Shown here one piece after another: positions 44,963 through 56,605 of a DNA stretch of 64,000 nt. The position numbers were made by a program, and so were the translations under genes. This DNA is from Buttiauxella izardii (GTDB taxonomy: Bacteria > Pseudomonadota > Gammaproteobacteria > Enterobacterales > Enterobacteriaceae), in assembly GCF_003601925.1 (NCBI RefSeq), contig NZ_QZWH01000003.1:62001-126000 (forward strand), read 5' to 3'. A model generated the notes under the pieces. It ran no database searches. It worked only from the letters and a program-made list of their open reading frames with translations, and was not told the origin of the DNA. Numbering within the stretch: position 1 is the stretch's first letter; each line of letters opens with the position of its first letter.

Positions 44963-46314
44963 TAAAAAAGCTGACCCAAAGTTTACGCGCAAGGTTAATT
45001 GCCGGGTTTATTTTACTGACGCTTATGGCCTGGATTGGTGCAAGTCTTGCCGCCTGGCAGCAAACCACAAAAAATCTCAACAAGCTGTTTGATACGCAGC
45101 AAGTGCTGTTTGCCAAACGCCTCAGCGTTCTTGATCTCAGCTCGGTGCGCGGTGAACCCCAACTTCCGCGTACCAAAAGCATGATTTCCCATCATCGTGG
45201 CAAGCAGGATGACGACACGCTGGCTTTTGCCATTTATAGCGCCGACGGGAAACTGATACTCAATGACGGCGATAACGGCAAAAATCTGACTTATCGCTAT
45301 CAGCGCGACGGTTTCGTGGACGGCAAATTGCCCGGCGACGACGATCTGTGGCGCATGGTGTGGGTGACTACGCCTGATGGGAAATACCGTATTGTGGTCG
45401 GCCAGGAATGGGAGTACCGCGAAGATTTGGCGCGGGATATCGTGTTGTCCCAGCTCACGCCGTGGCTCATCGCCTCACCGATAATCTTGTTGCTGCTGGT
45501 ATGGCTGGTTAGCCGCGCCCTTTCTCCGCTTCATCAACTGGCGCGCCAGTTACGCAACCGCAAACCTGACGATGCAAGCGAACTGCCAACTGCAACGCTG
45601 CCGCAAGAAATCCGCCCAATGGTGGTTGCGCTCAATCATCTGTTTACCCGTACCGATGAATTTATGCAGCGCGAGCGGCGTTTCACTTCAGACGCGGCAC
45701 ACGAACTGCGCAGCCCGCTGGCAGCGTTAAAAGTGCAGGCAGAAGTCGCGCAACTTGCCCAAGATGACGCTCCCGTACGCGATCACGCCCTCAATAACCT
45801 GAGTGCCGGAATCGATCGCGCGACGCGACTGGTCGATCAATTGCTGACACTTTCACGCCTGGATTCTTTAGCCGGGCTGGATGACGTGCAGGACGTGGCG
45901 TTTCAGCCGTTGCTGCAAAATGCGGTGATGGATGCCTATCACCAGGCGTCGCGCGACGGCGTTGATATTCGCCTTGAGATAAAAGATGCCAGCGTGAAAC
46001 GCCAGGGGCAACCGCTGCTGCTGAGCTTAATGGTCAGAAATGTGCTGGACAACGCGGTGCGCTACAGCCCGCGCGGCAGCGTCGTGAATGTGGTTTTGCA
46101 AAGCCATGAGATAACCATTACCGACAACGGCCCCGGCGTCAGCCCGGAGTTTTTAACCTCGCTTGGCGAGCGTTTCTTCCGCCCGCCAGGACAGGAAAAA
46201 ACCGGCAGCGGCCTCGGGTTATCCATCGTGCGGCGCATTGCCACTTTGCACGGGATGCAGGCTATGTTCATGAACGCCAGCAACGGCGGGTTTGAAGTGC
46301 GGATCCGCTGGTAA
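44959..46314 (+). CDS. qseC: Sensor histidine kinase QseC
   Basis: 451 residues (E. coli 449). Two membrane helices (about 12-32 and 168-186) bound a periplasmic sensor domain. HAMP, the H-box with His248 ([14 protein letters not shown]), the N-box ([11 protein letters not shown]) and G-boxes ([19 protein letters not shown]) follow. In E. coli it responds to autoinducer-3 and catecholamines and phosphorylates QseB. It overlaps qseB by 4 bp. Confidence 0.95.
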   Translation: MIKKLTQSLRARLIAGFILLTLMAWIGASLAAWQQTTKNLNKLFDTQQVLFAKRLSVLDLSSVRGEPQLPRTKSMISHHRGKQDDDTLAFAIYSADGKLILNDGDNGKNLTYRYQRDGFVDGKLPGDDDLWRMVWVTTPDGKYRIVVGQEWEYREDLARDIVLSQLTPWLIASPIILLLLVWLVSRALSPLHQLARQLRNRKPDDASELPTATLPQEIRPMVVALNHLFTRTDEFMQRERRFTSDAAHELRSPLAALKVQAEVAQLAQDDAPVRDHALNNLSAGIDRATRLVDQLLTLSRLDSLAGLDDVQDVAFQPLLQNAVMDAYHQASRDGVDIRLEIKDASVKRQGQPLLLSLMVRNVLDNAVRYSPRGSVVNVVLQSHEITITDNGPGVSPEFLTSLGERFFRPPGQEKTGSGLGLSIVRRIATLHGMQAMFMNASNGGFEVRIRW

Positions 46315-46435
46315 AAATCCCTTCCTTACTCGGATTATTGCGTATTAAGCAAAAGTCTTTGCCGATTTATGGCATTTAATCGTGACGCTGATCACAGTAG
46401 ACTGCGCGTCAGATGCAATTATTCGAGGACTAACT

Positions 46436-47017
46436 ATGAGCAATATCCTAATCATCAATGGTGCGAAAAAATTCGCCCACTCTAACGGCCAACTTAACGA
46501 CACCCTGACCGACGTCGCGGAAAGCTTTTTGCGCGACCTCGGGCATGATGTTCAGGTCACTCGTACCGATAGCGAGTACGACGTAAAAGAAGAAGTCGAA
46601 AAATACCTGTGGGCCGACACCGTGATTTACCAGATGCCAGGTTGGTGGATGGGCGCGCCATGGACCATGAAAAAATACATCGATGATGTGTTCACCGAAG
46701 GCCACGGTTCACTGTATGCCAGCGATGGCCGTACCCGTTCAGACGCTGAGAAAAAATACGGTTCCGGCGGCCTGATTCAGGGCAAAACCTACATGCTGTC
46801 ATTGACCTGGAATGCGCCACTGCAAGCCTTTGAAGATAAAGAACAGTTCTTCCATGGTGTGGGCGTTGACGGTGTTTATCTGCCATTCCATAAAGCCAAC
46901 CAGTTCCTGGGTATGGAAGGTCTGCCGACTTTCATCGCCAACGACGTAATGAAAGTGCCTGATGTTCCGCGTTTTATCGCAGAATATCGCGAGCATCTGG
47001 GCCGAGTTTTTGCTTAA
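46436..47017 (+). CDS. mdaB: NAD(P)H:quinone reductase MdaB
   Basis: 193 residues, equal to E. coli MdaB. A flavodoxin-like FAD quinone reductase that performs two-electron reduction and limits semiquinone formation. NILIINGAKKFAHSNGQLND and the WWMGAPWTMKKYID flavin-site segment are visible. The ATG at 46436 was chosen over the open-frame start at 46382. Followed by ygiN. Confidence 0.94.
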   Translation: MSNILIINGAKKFAHSNGQLNDTLTDVAESFLRDLGHDVQVTRTDSEYDVKEEVEKYLWADTVIYQMPGWWMGAPWTMKKYIDDVFTEGHGSLYASDGRTRSDAEKKYGSGGLIQGKTYMLSLTWNAPLQAFEDKEQFFHGVGVDGVYLPFHKANQFLGMEGLPTFIANDVMKVPDVPRFIAEYREHLGRVFA

Positions 47018-47047
47018 CTGTTAGGTAAACCTCTAAAGGAGTGAGTC

Positions 47048-47365
47048 ATGCTAACCGTTATTGCTGAAATTCGTACCCGTCCAGGCGCACATCATCGCCA
47101 GGCAGTTTTGGACGCTTTCGCCAAAATTATTCCTACCGTTCTCGAAGAAGAAGGTTGCTTCGGGTACGCGCCGCTGGTCGATCATAATGCGCAAGTTGCG
47201 TTCCAGACCGCAGCACCTGATTCGGTGTTTATGCTGGAAAAATGGGAAACCGTTGCGCATCTGGAAGCCCACCTGCAAACCAGTCACATGAAAGAGCACA
47301 GTGTTGCGGTAAAAGACGACGTGCTGGATGTTCATATCCATATTCTGGAAGACGCGATTAAGTAA
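47048..47365 (+). CDS. ygiN: Quinol monooxygenase YgiN
   Basis: 105 residues (E. coli 104). ABM-type alpha+beta barrel (MLTVIAEIRTRPGAHHRQAVLD, HLEAHLQTSHMKEHS). It oxidises quinols back to quinones and is thought to form a cycle with MdaB. It lies 30 bp after mdaB with an AAAGGAG ribosome site and is followed by a strong terminator, after which the accessory block begins. Confidence 0.93.
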   Translation: MLTVIAEIRTRPGAHHRQAVLDAFAKIIPTVLEEEGCFGYAPLVDHNAQVAFQTAAPDSVFMLEKWETVAHLEAHLQTSHMKEHSVAVKDDVLDVHIHILEDAIK

Positions 47366-47382
47366 ACTGCACGCCAGAAGAC

Positions 47383-47418
47383 AAAAGGGAGCGGTGTTTG
47401 ACACCGGCTCCCTTTTTT
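47383..47418 (+). terminator. Terminator of mdaB-ygiN
   Basis: AAAAGGGAGC-GGTGT pairs with ACACC-GGCTCCCTTTT (one bulge, ttg loop), with a six-T run. Confidence 0.9.
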
Positions 47419-47496
47419 ATTGCAGGTGCTAGGGCCGTTCATATTTCGCAATCGCTGCTAAGCTACTCATTACTCAGCGTTCACGGCGGTCAGGGT

Positions 47497-48420
47497 ATGA
47501 AAACAAAGACGGTTTCCGATAAAGTTTTAAAACTCGCTAATTTTAACCTTAATCTGCTGACCACTTTCTGTTTGATCTACTCCACCCGCAGCATCACCGA
47601 AGTGTCTGAAATTCTTGGCGTGACGCCTCCGTCCATTAGCCATTCGTTGCGTAAACTGCGCCTGCATTTTGAAGATCCACTGTTTATTCGCCACGGAAAT
47701 ACGATCTCTCCAACGGTGTTTGCCGACGATCTTTATATCCAGTTAAAACATACTCTCGAAATAATGAGTGATTCGGTGGGCCGCAGTAAGCAAACGAATA
47801 ATCGGGAAATGCTGGTTATCTATTCCCCTTTTTCTGTTGCGGTACATAATTTATCAACTGCTGTGTTAAAAATTAAATCCGAGAAACTTAATTATAAAAT
47901 AAAATATATCGAAACCAATCTTGGCATTCCTGATGCTGTAGAGTTATTGAATTTACGCAAAGCCGATATTGTTTTCTCTGCGGCACCGGTTATCAGCGCT
48001 ACATTAAACTGCATTTTACTTCGTCAGTTGCAACCGATAATAGTCTGCCGGAAAGAGAATCCCTTCAAGAAAACGGCCATTAATATAGATGAATTTCAAT
48101 CACTCGATTTAGTGAGCCATTTAACCGCTGACGAAATGATTTACCAAAAAAAACAGTCCCTCCAGGCGATGCTTAAAAAAAACCATATCTCATTTGAAAC
48201 CAATTCATTAATGATGCTGCTGACTTTGCTATCAGAAACAGACTGCATCGGATTCATCACTGAGGAAGCATTTGAGCGATATCATCAGACATATGGTTTA
48301 CGACGACTGACACCACAGTTTCCTGTGCAGCAAGTGAACGTGTATTTGACCTACCGAAAAGAGCTGGAAAAAAAGACCAGTTTCATGCTGTTTCTCAACA
48401 GTATTCTCGGTAATGAATGA
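47497..48420 (+). CDS. LysR-type transcriptional regulator
   Basis: 307 residues. The N-terminal winged helix (NLNLLTTFCLIYSTRSITEVSEILGVTPPSISHSLRKLRLHFEDPLF, read in segments) is LysR type, and the rest is the effector-binding domain. The style (FEDPLFIRHGNTISPT) recalls the LeuO/YidZ branch. The ATG at 47497 has a weak AGGG site; the open frame starts in the terminator. Composition is AT-rich compared with ygiN. It is directly upstream of the autotransporter gene in the same direction and is its probable regulator. Effector unknown. Confidence 0.85.
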   Translation: MKTKTVSDKVLKLANFNLNLLTTFCLIYSTRSITEVSEILGVTPPSISHSLRKLRLHFEDPLFIRHGNTISPTVFADDLYIQLKHTLEIMSDSVGRSKQTNNREMLVIYSPFSVAVHNLSTAVLKIKSEKLNYKIKYIETNLGIPDAVELLNLRKADIVFSAAPVISATLNCILLRQLQPIIVCRKENPFKKTAINIDEFQSLDLVSHLTADEMIYQKKQSLQAMLKKNHISFETNSLMMLLTLLSETDCIGFITEEAFERYHQTYGLRRLTPQFPVQQVNVYLTYRKELEKKTSFMLFLNSILGNE

Positions 48421-48623
48421 CTCATACAATAAAACTAAATCCGCATTTAACGCTGAGTAATAGGCTGTTCAAGTTTCGTCCGTATACTTATTGAACGCAC
48501 AAGGCAGTTGAATAATATTAAGCTGTAGTTATATTCCTTCTCCATCACTCATTTATATTTAGCACCTATTCTCTGACGAATTAACTGCCTCTGCGATGAA
48601 CATCCACAAATTTGAGGCAAGTT

Positions 48624-51600
48624 ATGAAAATCATTAAAATACCCCATCCGCACATTCTTTATAACCATCATAAAATAATATTCAAAACATCAGCCGGATT
48701 AATTGCCGGTGTTCTGAGCTTTGGCTGCCCTATGGTCAATGCAGAAACACTTGTCAATTCACCAGGTTCCATTGGTATCTACTTACGCGGCGAGTACTCA
48801 GATGAAACAATAAAAATGAGTGCCGCCAATACCTCGGGGGTAAAGATCGGGGATGCTGGAACCATTATCCTGAAACGCGGGGTGATAAAAAATAATGCAG
48901 TAGCCGCCGCTGGGGCTAAAGGCCAGACAGGGGTATTCGTTTTCGGCGATAGTAACGTCGAGCTTATTGATTCCATTATCACTCTCGAGCCACTGACGGC
49001 GGCGAGCGCTATTGTCACTGCCAGTGACATGACTGGCATGATTGTCGAGAGCGGAAAACTGAGTCTTGAAAATACCAGCGTCACGGTAGGCGGCGGGACG
49101 AAGGGAATCAACAACCGTGGGATTGTCGTTACAGGCGCAAACTCTCAGGCATCGCTTAATCACTCAAGCGTAAAAACGTCTTCGCCAGGAGTGGGTATCT
49201 TAGCCCTCCAGGGTGGCACGCTTGATTTAAAAGATTCATCAATTGAAACGTCCGGTGCCAGTGCTACTGCTGTCAGAGCTGAAAGTAGCGGCAAAATTTC
49301 TCTGGAAAATAGCCAGATAAAGAGTACTGGTGCAGCGACCGCCGCCACTGCAACCGCTGCCCTTCACGCCCTTTCGGGTGCTACCATTACGGGTTCTAAC
49401 CTGGAGGTTAGCGTGACAGGTAACTACCAGGGTGGCGCTAGTGCTGAAGGTTCTACCAGCTCAATTGTAATTAATAACAGTAAGTTAACGGTTAGCGGCG
49501 GCGGAGGGGCGAATGCCTTATCGACGGTAGTCAGAGCGATTAACGGTGCTTCGATTTCTGTAAACCGTTCAGAAATGGCGGCCTCGGGAATGCAAAGCCA
49601 TGGCGTATCAGCAGAAGGCGTTGGGTCGCGTATACAAGTCCTCGATTCCACCATTGAAACCAATGGCGCACGCAGTTCCGGGTTAAATATAAACGGTGGC
49701 GCTCGCGCTGAAATTAATAACACCGCCATCAAAACGACAGCGCCAGATAACGCCAGCGGCCCCTGGGGACATGGCATTTTGCTCCAGGGAACAGATTCTG
49801 CTTTAACCCTCACAGGCAGTCGCGTCACCACCACGCAAAAATCCAGTTTAGGTATCAGTGCATCAAGCGGCAGCGCTCTACAGATTGATAACTCTCAGAT
49901 TACGACTTCCGGTAATTACGGTAGCGGGATTAGCGTCGCCAACAGCACAGCCACCATCACTAACAGCCATATCAATACTTCCGGCAACGATAATGCCATG
50001 GGAATTGTGGCGAATATTGGCGCGACGGTGACGGTAACGGGAGGCAGTGTCACCACAACAGGCAGCGGCTCGCCGGTGCAGTCAAGTCTCACCTTCCCTC
50101 ATGCCCTGGCTTCACGCGGCGCGGACGCGTTGCTCACCGTTGATGGCACCACGCTTGTAACGAAAGGTTCTCAGGCATACGGTGCCACCGCCGATGATGG
50201 CGGCAGTATCGTCCTGAAGAATTTGTCGGTGAAAACGTTGGGGAAAGACTCCATCGGTTTGTACGCCGGAATTGGTGCGCTAAAACCCGGCAGCGTGGGG
50301 CTGACCGCGACGAACGTTTCTGTCGTGACGCAGGGTGATAATGCGACCGGGGCGTTTGTTGGCCGCAAATATAAAGCTGAAAACGCCGAGATGGTGCTGG
50401 ATAACGTCGCACTGGCAACACTGGGCGATAACTCGCGCGGTATTTGGGCTGAAGCAGGCGCTACACTTACCGCTAAAAATGCGGTTATCACCACCGACGG
50501 CGAGCTGTCTCACGGCATTCTGGCGAGCAATGGCGGACGAGTTCAGGCGAGTAATGTGGTTGCCACAACACACGGAGAAAATGCGGTGGCGCTAGCTGTT
50601 CAGGGTTCTCAAGCCTGGACCGGGCAGGCAAATTTAACCAATGCAACGCTTGCCAGCGAGCACGGCCACGGCATTCAAACAACGGGCTATGCGGATATCA
50701 ACATGCAAAACAGCCGCGTTACCGGGGAAAGCCAGTGGTTGCAGGCCAACAACGGCGCCGGGAATTTACCGGGCAATGCGCACATCAACCTGTCCGGGAG
50801 TATCGCAACCGGCGCGGCGTTAACAGAAGCCAATACGTATTCAGAAGTCGCGTTAAACAACACCAGTTTGTGGTTTTTAACCGGTAATTCTGTGCTCAGT
50901 CAGCTCAAAAATAACCAAAGCCTGATCAATTTCAGCACTCCGGAAAACCACCAGTACAAAACGCTAACGGTCGATAACTACCACGGCGACAACGGGACAA
51001 TTGCGCTAAATACCCATCTGCACGATGACAATTCCCCTTCAGACCAGTTAGTCATTAACGGCGGGCATGCCGATGGCTCTACTAATCTCAAAATCACCAA
51101 CACCGACGGCACTGGTGCGCTGACTCGCGGCAACGGCATTAAAGTGGTTGATGCGATTAGCGGGGCGACGACGGATACGCAAGCCTTCAGCCTGCTAAAT
51201 AAAGTGAAAGCCGGGCCGTATGAATACTCGTTGTACCGTTCCAGCGTCGATAATAGTAACGAAGAAGCCTGGTATCTGCGCTCAAATAAAGAGCCGCAAC
51301 GCGTCATAGAAGATCCCGCTCCGCCACCAATAATCGCAGATCCCGATCCAACACCAGAAAACCCCGATCCCGCTCCAGGCAAACCGCCCGTTGAACAGCC
51401 TCCGGCGGAAATCGTCCAGCCGACCACGCCTCCTGAGCTGCCAGCCGCTATACCGAATTACCGTGCGGAAACCTCGTTGTATCAGGACATTCCGCAACTC
51501 GCGCTGCTGTATGGCCGAATGCTGGTTGATAGTCTGCATGAACGCACCGGAGAACAGTTCGCCAGCCCGGAAAAAATCACTCAGGCGACAGAATCGTCGA

Positions 51601-52439
51601 ATATGAGTTGGAGCCGTTTCATCTACAAACAGGGCAAGTCAGATTTCGACGGGCCGCAGTCACGCTTTTCGCTCAATGCCATACAGCTTGGTATTGATTT
51701 GTATCGCGAAAGCAAAGATGACGGCAGTTCAAATTTTGCCGGAGTGCTGGGGAATATCGGCAAAATCAACAGCAAAGTGACGCATACCGATAGCGAAAAT
51801 GCCGGGCGCAATAACCTGAAATCATGGGGCGTTGGCGGCTACTGGACGCACTTTACGCCTGCGGGCAGTTATCTCGACGTGGTGGCGCAGTACAACCGCC
51901 TGTATGTGGAATCCAGCCCAACCGATCTCAGCCCGATGAAAACCAAAGGTTACGGGTTAAGCGCGTCCGCTGAGGCGGGTTATCCGTGGCAGCCAGACGC
52001 AGAAGTTCAGCGTTTTATCGAGCCGCAGGCGCAGTTGATTTACTCAACAGTGAAACTGGACAAAACCCACGATCAGGCATCTGAAGTGAAGTTCAATCGC
52101 GCTGATTCTCTGACCGGGCGTGTCAGCGTGCGGGTTCATCAAAGCTGGAATCACGAAGATTCGCAGAACAAGAAAGCGGAAAAAACCCGCACCACGGCCT
52201 GGGTTCGCCCCGGTATCGTGCATGAATTTAAAGGCAATTCTACAACCGAGTTTTCATCGCAAGAGGGTTTTATCCCTTTCACGACCCACAGCGCGGGAAC
52301 CTGGGGCCAGTTGAATGCAGGTGTTGATCATCAGCTAAATCCGTCGGTTTCACTTACCGGATCGTTGAGCGTCGAGAAGTCGTTTGAAGGAAGCAGTGTG
52401 AATTATGGTGGGATTGTCGGGTTAAAGATTAAGTTCTGA
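48624..52439 (+). CDS. Type Va autotransporter (pertactin-like passenger)
   Basis: 1271 residues. An extended signal peptide (~40 residues, ending MVNA-E) is followed by a passenger of about 700 residues of degenerate ~22-residue repeats rich in Ser, Thr, Gly and Ala (for example SSGLNINGGARAEINNTAIK, SLGISASSGSALQIDNSQIT), as in a beta-helix. A pertactin-type autochaperone region lies at about 745-860, a proline-rich linker at about 896-945, and the C-terminal beta-barrel from about 990 ends in Phe (GLKIKF). No catalytic protease motif or RGD is evident, so an adhesin or surface protein is likely. The ATG has GAGG 6 bp upstream. Confidence 0.9.
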   Translation: MKIIKIPHPHILYNHHKIIFKTSAGLIAGVLSFGCPMVNAETLVNSPGSIGIYLRGEYSDETIKMSAANTSGVKIGDAGTIILKRGVIKNNAVAAAGAKGQTGVFVFGDSNVELIDSIITLEPLTAASAIVTASDMTGMIVESGKLSLENTSVTVGGGTKGINNRGIVVTGANSQASLNHSSVKTSSPGVGILALQGGTLDLKDSSIETSGASATAVRAESSGKISLENSQIKSTGAATAATATAALHALSGATITGSNLEVSVTGNYQGGASAEGSTSSIVINNSKLTVSGGGGANALSTVVRAINGASISVNRSEMAASGMQSHGVSAEGVGSRIQVLDSTIETNGARSSGLNINGGARAEINNTAIKTTAPDNASGPWGHGILLQGTDSALTLTGSRVTTTQKSSLGISASSGSALQIDNSQITTSGNYGSGISVANSTATITNSHINTSGNDNAMGIVANIGATVTVTGGSVTTTGSGSPVQSSLTFPHALASRGADALLTVDGTTLVTKGSQAYGATADDGGSIVLKNLSVKTLGKDSIGLYAGIGALKPGSVGLTATNVSVVTQGDNATGAFVGRKYKAENAEMVLDNVALATLGDNSRGIWAEAGATLTAKNAVITTDGELSHGILASNGGRVQASNVVATTHGENAVALAVQGSQAWTGQANLTNATLASEHGHGIQTTGYADINMQNSRVTGESQWLQANNGAGNLPGNAHINLSGSIATGAALTEANTYSEVALNNTSLWFLTGNSVLSQLKNNQSLINFSTPENHQYKTLTVDNYHGDNGTIALNTHLHDDNSPSDQLVINGGHADGSTNLKITNTDGTGALTRGNGIKVVDAISGATTDTQAFSLLNKVKAGPYEYSLYRSSVDNSNEEAWYLRSNKEPQRVIEDPAPPPIIADPDPTPENPDPAPGKPPVEQPPAEIVQPTTPPELPAAIPNYRAETSLYQDIPQLALLYGRMLVDSLHERTGEQFASPEKITQATESSNMSWSRFIYKQGKSDFDGPQSRFSLNAIQLGIDLYRESKDDGSSNFAGVLGNIGKINSKVTHTDSENAGRNNLKSWGVGGYWTHFTPAGSYLDVVAQYNRLYVESSPTDLSPMKTKGYGLSASAEAGYPWQPDAEVQRFIEPQAQLIYSTVKLDKTHDQASEVKFNRADSLTGRVSVRVHQSWNHEDSQNKKAEKTRTTAWVRPGIVHEFKGNSTTEFSSQEGFIPFTTHSAGTWGQLNAGVDHQLNPSVSLTGSLSVEKSFEGSSVNYGGIVGLKIKF

Positions 52440-52446
52440 GAAAACG

Positions 52447-52472
52447 GAAGGCTCTATTTTTATAGAGCCTTC
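52447..52472. terminator. Terminator between autotransporter and nanA
   Basis: GAAGGCTCTAT and ATAGAGCCTTC form an 11-bp perfect stem with a 4-base loop between two converging genes. On the minus strand it is followed by CGTTTTC. Confidence 0.8.
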
Positions 52473-52478
52473 AAAAGA

Positions 52479-53372
52479 TTAAAGCAGGAAGTCAGCTTTA
52501 CGGAAAGCCTGTAATGCGTCCTGTTTTTGCTGCTCGGTCATTGGGCGTAGCGGACGGCGCGGATCGCCCACATCAATACCATGAAGTTTCATCGCCACTT
52601 TACCGGCAGCCACGCCACCATACTGAACCAGCACACGAATGATGGCGATGACCTTGTCCATACACGCCGCCACGTCTTGTTGATCACCGCGATTAAAGCT
52701 ATCAATCAGGCGATGATATAACGGGGCCGCGTAGTTGTAAGTGCTGCCAACCGCGCCCACGGCACCGCAAGCCAGACCTGCGGGTAAAAACTCATCGACA
52801 CCAAACGGGATATCAAACTGACCGTTGTTCACACGCACGCAGCGCTGGTATTCGTACATATCGCTGGAGTTGAATTTCATTCCAGTGAGGTTCGGGATCT
52901 TATCTGCAGCAACTTGCAAGAACTGCTCCATATCGAGGTTCACGCCTGACATACCGGAGTGGTAATAGTAGAAACCTTTAGATGGCGCAGCGGCGGCGTT
53001 GATGCGGCAGTACTCCACCAGATCGTCAATGTTGCCCGGTTTGAAGAAGCACGGGCCAATCACCGAGGTGGCAAAGATATCCAGAGTTTCGGCATGGCGG
53101 CTCAGTTCGAGAGAATCTGCAATGCTCAGTGCGCCGGTATGCAGGGTGATACTCAGTTTTCCGCCGCTGGCACTTACCCAGCGTTCGGCAATTTTCTTAC
53201 GTTCGTCTACCGAGCAATGAATGCCTTCGCCAGTCGTCCCGCAAACGTATGCCCCTTTCACACCTTGTTCAATCAGGTGTGTGGCAATCTGGTCAATAAC
53301 CGGATAATTGACACTTCCATCAGCGGTAAATGGGGTATGTGGCGCGGCGATTAAGCCTGTTAACTTTTCCAT
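52479..53372 (-). CDS. nanA: N-acetylneuraminate lyase NanA
   Basis: 297 residues. A class I aldolase of the DapA/NanA family that splits sialic acid to N-acetylmannosamine and pyruvate. CGTTGEG (substrate carboxylate loop), the catalytic Tyr in GFYYYHSGMSG and the Schiff-base Lys in TGMKFNSSD are present. It differs from the E. coli NanA sequence and appears to belong to another branch; identification leans on the adjacent sialic-acid genes. Two copies of the GGAGTTWWACTTC motif lie in its promoter. It is transcribed separately from the nanE operon. Confidence 0.85.
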   Translation of the reverse strand: MEKLTGLIAAPHTPFTADGSVNYPVIDQIATHLIEQGVKGAYVCGTTGEGIHCSVDERKKIAERWVSASGGKLSITLHTGALSIADSLELSRHAETLDIFATSVIGPCFFKPGNIDDLVEYCRINAAAAPSKGFYYYHSGMSGVNLDMEQFLQVAADKIPNLTGMKFNSSDMYEYQRCVRVNNGQFDIPFGVDEFLPAGLACGAVGAVGSTYNYAAPLYHRLIDSFNRGDQQDVAACMDKVIAIIRVLVQYGGVAAGKVAMKLHGIDVGDPRRPLRPMTEQQKQDALQAFRKADFLL

Positions 53373-53384
53373 GCAAGCCTCTCT

Positions 53385-53427
53385 GGAGTTTTACTTCTAA
53401 TGAGTTTTAATAATGAAGTTTAACTCT
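53385..53427. promoter_or_regulatory. Two operator-like motifs upstream of nanA
   Basis: GGAGTTTTACTTCT at 53385-53398 and, inverted, TGAAGTTTAACTCT at 53414-53427. Both match RGAGTTWWACTTCW, also found upstream of nanE. They are probable sites of the RpiR-type regulator. Confidence 0.68.
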
Positions 53428-53500
53428 ATATTAAAGCGGCAAATGGAGTGATGCAACCATCGTGACGGGCGTAAAAGGCTCAAAACGTTGAACTGTGATC

Positions 53501-53520
53501 AATGCCGCGATTGCGGCATT
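53501..53520. other. Hairpin overlapping the rpiR-type stop codon
   Basis: AATGCCGC-gatt-GCGGCATT, a perfect 8-bp stem touching the stop codon at 53519-53521. No T-run follows. Confidence 0.55.
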
Positions 53521-54400
53521 ACTTTGTAATATTCAGCGCGTCCATAGTACGTAGCTTACTTTCGCGAGCCTGCTCCGGCGCAGCCTGCACCAACAGGGTA
53601 TACAGCAAATCCAACACAAAAAGCTGTGCCGTTTTGGTGCCAATCGAGTCACCTTGCAGCATGCCCTGACGGTTGCCGTTAATCAGGCTAAAGTCTGCTA
53701 CGTCGAGTAAAGGAGATCCCAGATTGTGGGTCAGCGCGACGGTGGTGGCTCCTGCCTGTTTCGCGAGTTTGAGTGCGTGGACGGTTTCAGGGGAAGTCCC
53801 GGTATGACTAATCGCAATCGCGACATCACCGGCTTTTAATAACGTGGCCTGCATATACATGAAGTGATTATTGGTGACGGCATCAACCCGTAAACCAATA
53901 CGCATCAGCTTGTGTTTCATGTCTTCTGCGGTAATCCCCGAAGAACCGACGCCAAAGATATACACCGAGTTGCTGGTGCGCAGCGCGCTCACAACCTGAT
54001 TAACCTGGTTCATATCCAGCAGATTTAGGGTTTCAGATAACACGTTATTAATGGTGCTTTGTAGCTTTAAGCCGATCGTACGCGCATCGTCTGACTCACT
54101 GATTTCGCCGTCCAGCAACGGGCTGCTGTTATCAGGTTCCGTGGTAGCAAGCTCAATAGCCAGGTCCATTTTAAAGTCCTGGAAACCTTTGTAGCCCAAA
54201 GTGCGGCAAAAACGGATCACGGTCGCTTCGCCCGCCTGCGTTTCGCGCGACAGTTCCGCGATAGAAAGCTGGGTCACCTGTTGTGGGGAGGTCAAAATAT
54301 ACTGGGCGATACGCTGGGAAACGCGCGTCAGGCTATTTTGCATCGCGCCTAACGTGTCGAGGATTTTTCCGGGTTTGAGGCGTAGGGCTTGAGGCTCCAT
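53519..54400 (-). CDS. RpiR/MurR-type regulator of the sialic-acid locus
   Basis: 293 residues from the ATG at 54400 (MEPQALRLKPGKILDTLG), which has AGGA 6 bp upstream; the open frame extends to 54469. The N-terminal RpiR helix-turn-helix (IAELSRETQAGEATVIRFCRTLGYKGFQDFK, in segments) is followed by a SIS sugar-phosphate domain (VYIFGVGSSGITAEDMKHKL in part, AISHTGTSPETV). ManNAc-6-P or a similar ester is the likely effector, by analogy to Vibrio-type NanR. It replaces the GntR-type NanR of E. coli. Confidence 0.88.
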   Translation of the reverse strand: MEPQALRLKPGKILDTLGAMQNSLTRVSQRIAQYILTSPQQVTQLSIAELSRETQAGEATVIRFCRTLGYKGFQDFKMDLAIELATTEPDNSSPLLDGEISESDDARTIGLKLQSTINNVLSETLNLLDMNQVNQVVSALRTSNSVYIFGVGSSGITAEDMKHKLMRIGLRVDAVTNNHFMYMQATLLKAGDVAIAISHTGTSPETVHALKLAKQAGATTVALTHNLGSPLLDVADFSLINGNRQGMLQGDSIGTKTAQLFVLDLLYTLLVQAAPEQARESKLRTMDALNITK

Positions 54401-54481
54401 AAATTTCCTGCTCTGTAGGGCGAAAGGTGGCAAAAAGCCTGCAATATAGAATGGTTCAGAGCGTAGCAAGTCTGTCGCGGT

Positions 54482-54525
54482 AAAAAAAGCGCGATGTCAG
54501 CATAGGGGGTATGCGGGCATCGCGC
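54482..54525 (-). terminator. Terminator of the nanE-nanK-siaT-nanQ operon
   Basis: On the minus strand GCGCGATG..GCATA pairs with TATGC..CATCGCGC around a ccccc loop, followed by a seven-T run. It separates the operon from the RpiR-type gene. Confidence 0.85.
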
Positions 54526-54571
54526 CGTCAAAGAAAAACAGGTTTGTTAATTCATATTATGATGGCGTGAA

Positions 54572-56535
<1,964 letters not shown>

Positions 56536-56605
56536 GATGGCACTTTCCTGCTTATGGTTATTGTAAGGATGAGGTTTCTATCTGAATTTTATGTTTTATA
56601 AATCT

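Noticed and set aside
48465..48496. GTTCAA...TTGAAC inverted repeat as an operator of the LysR-type regulator
   Set aside because: Only 6 bp per arm with 18 bp between; too weak to claim without other support, although its position before the autotransporter is suitable.
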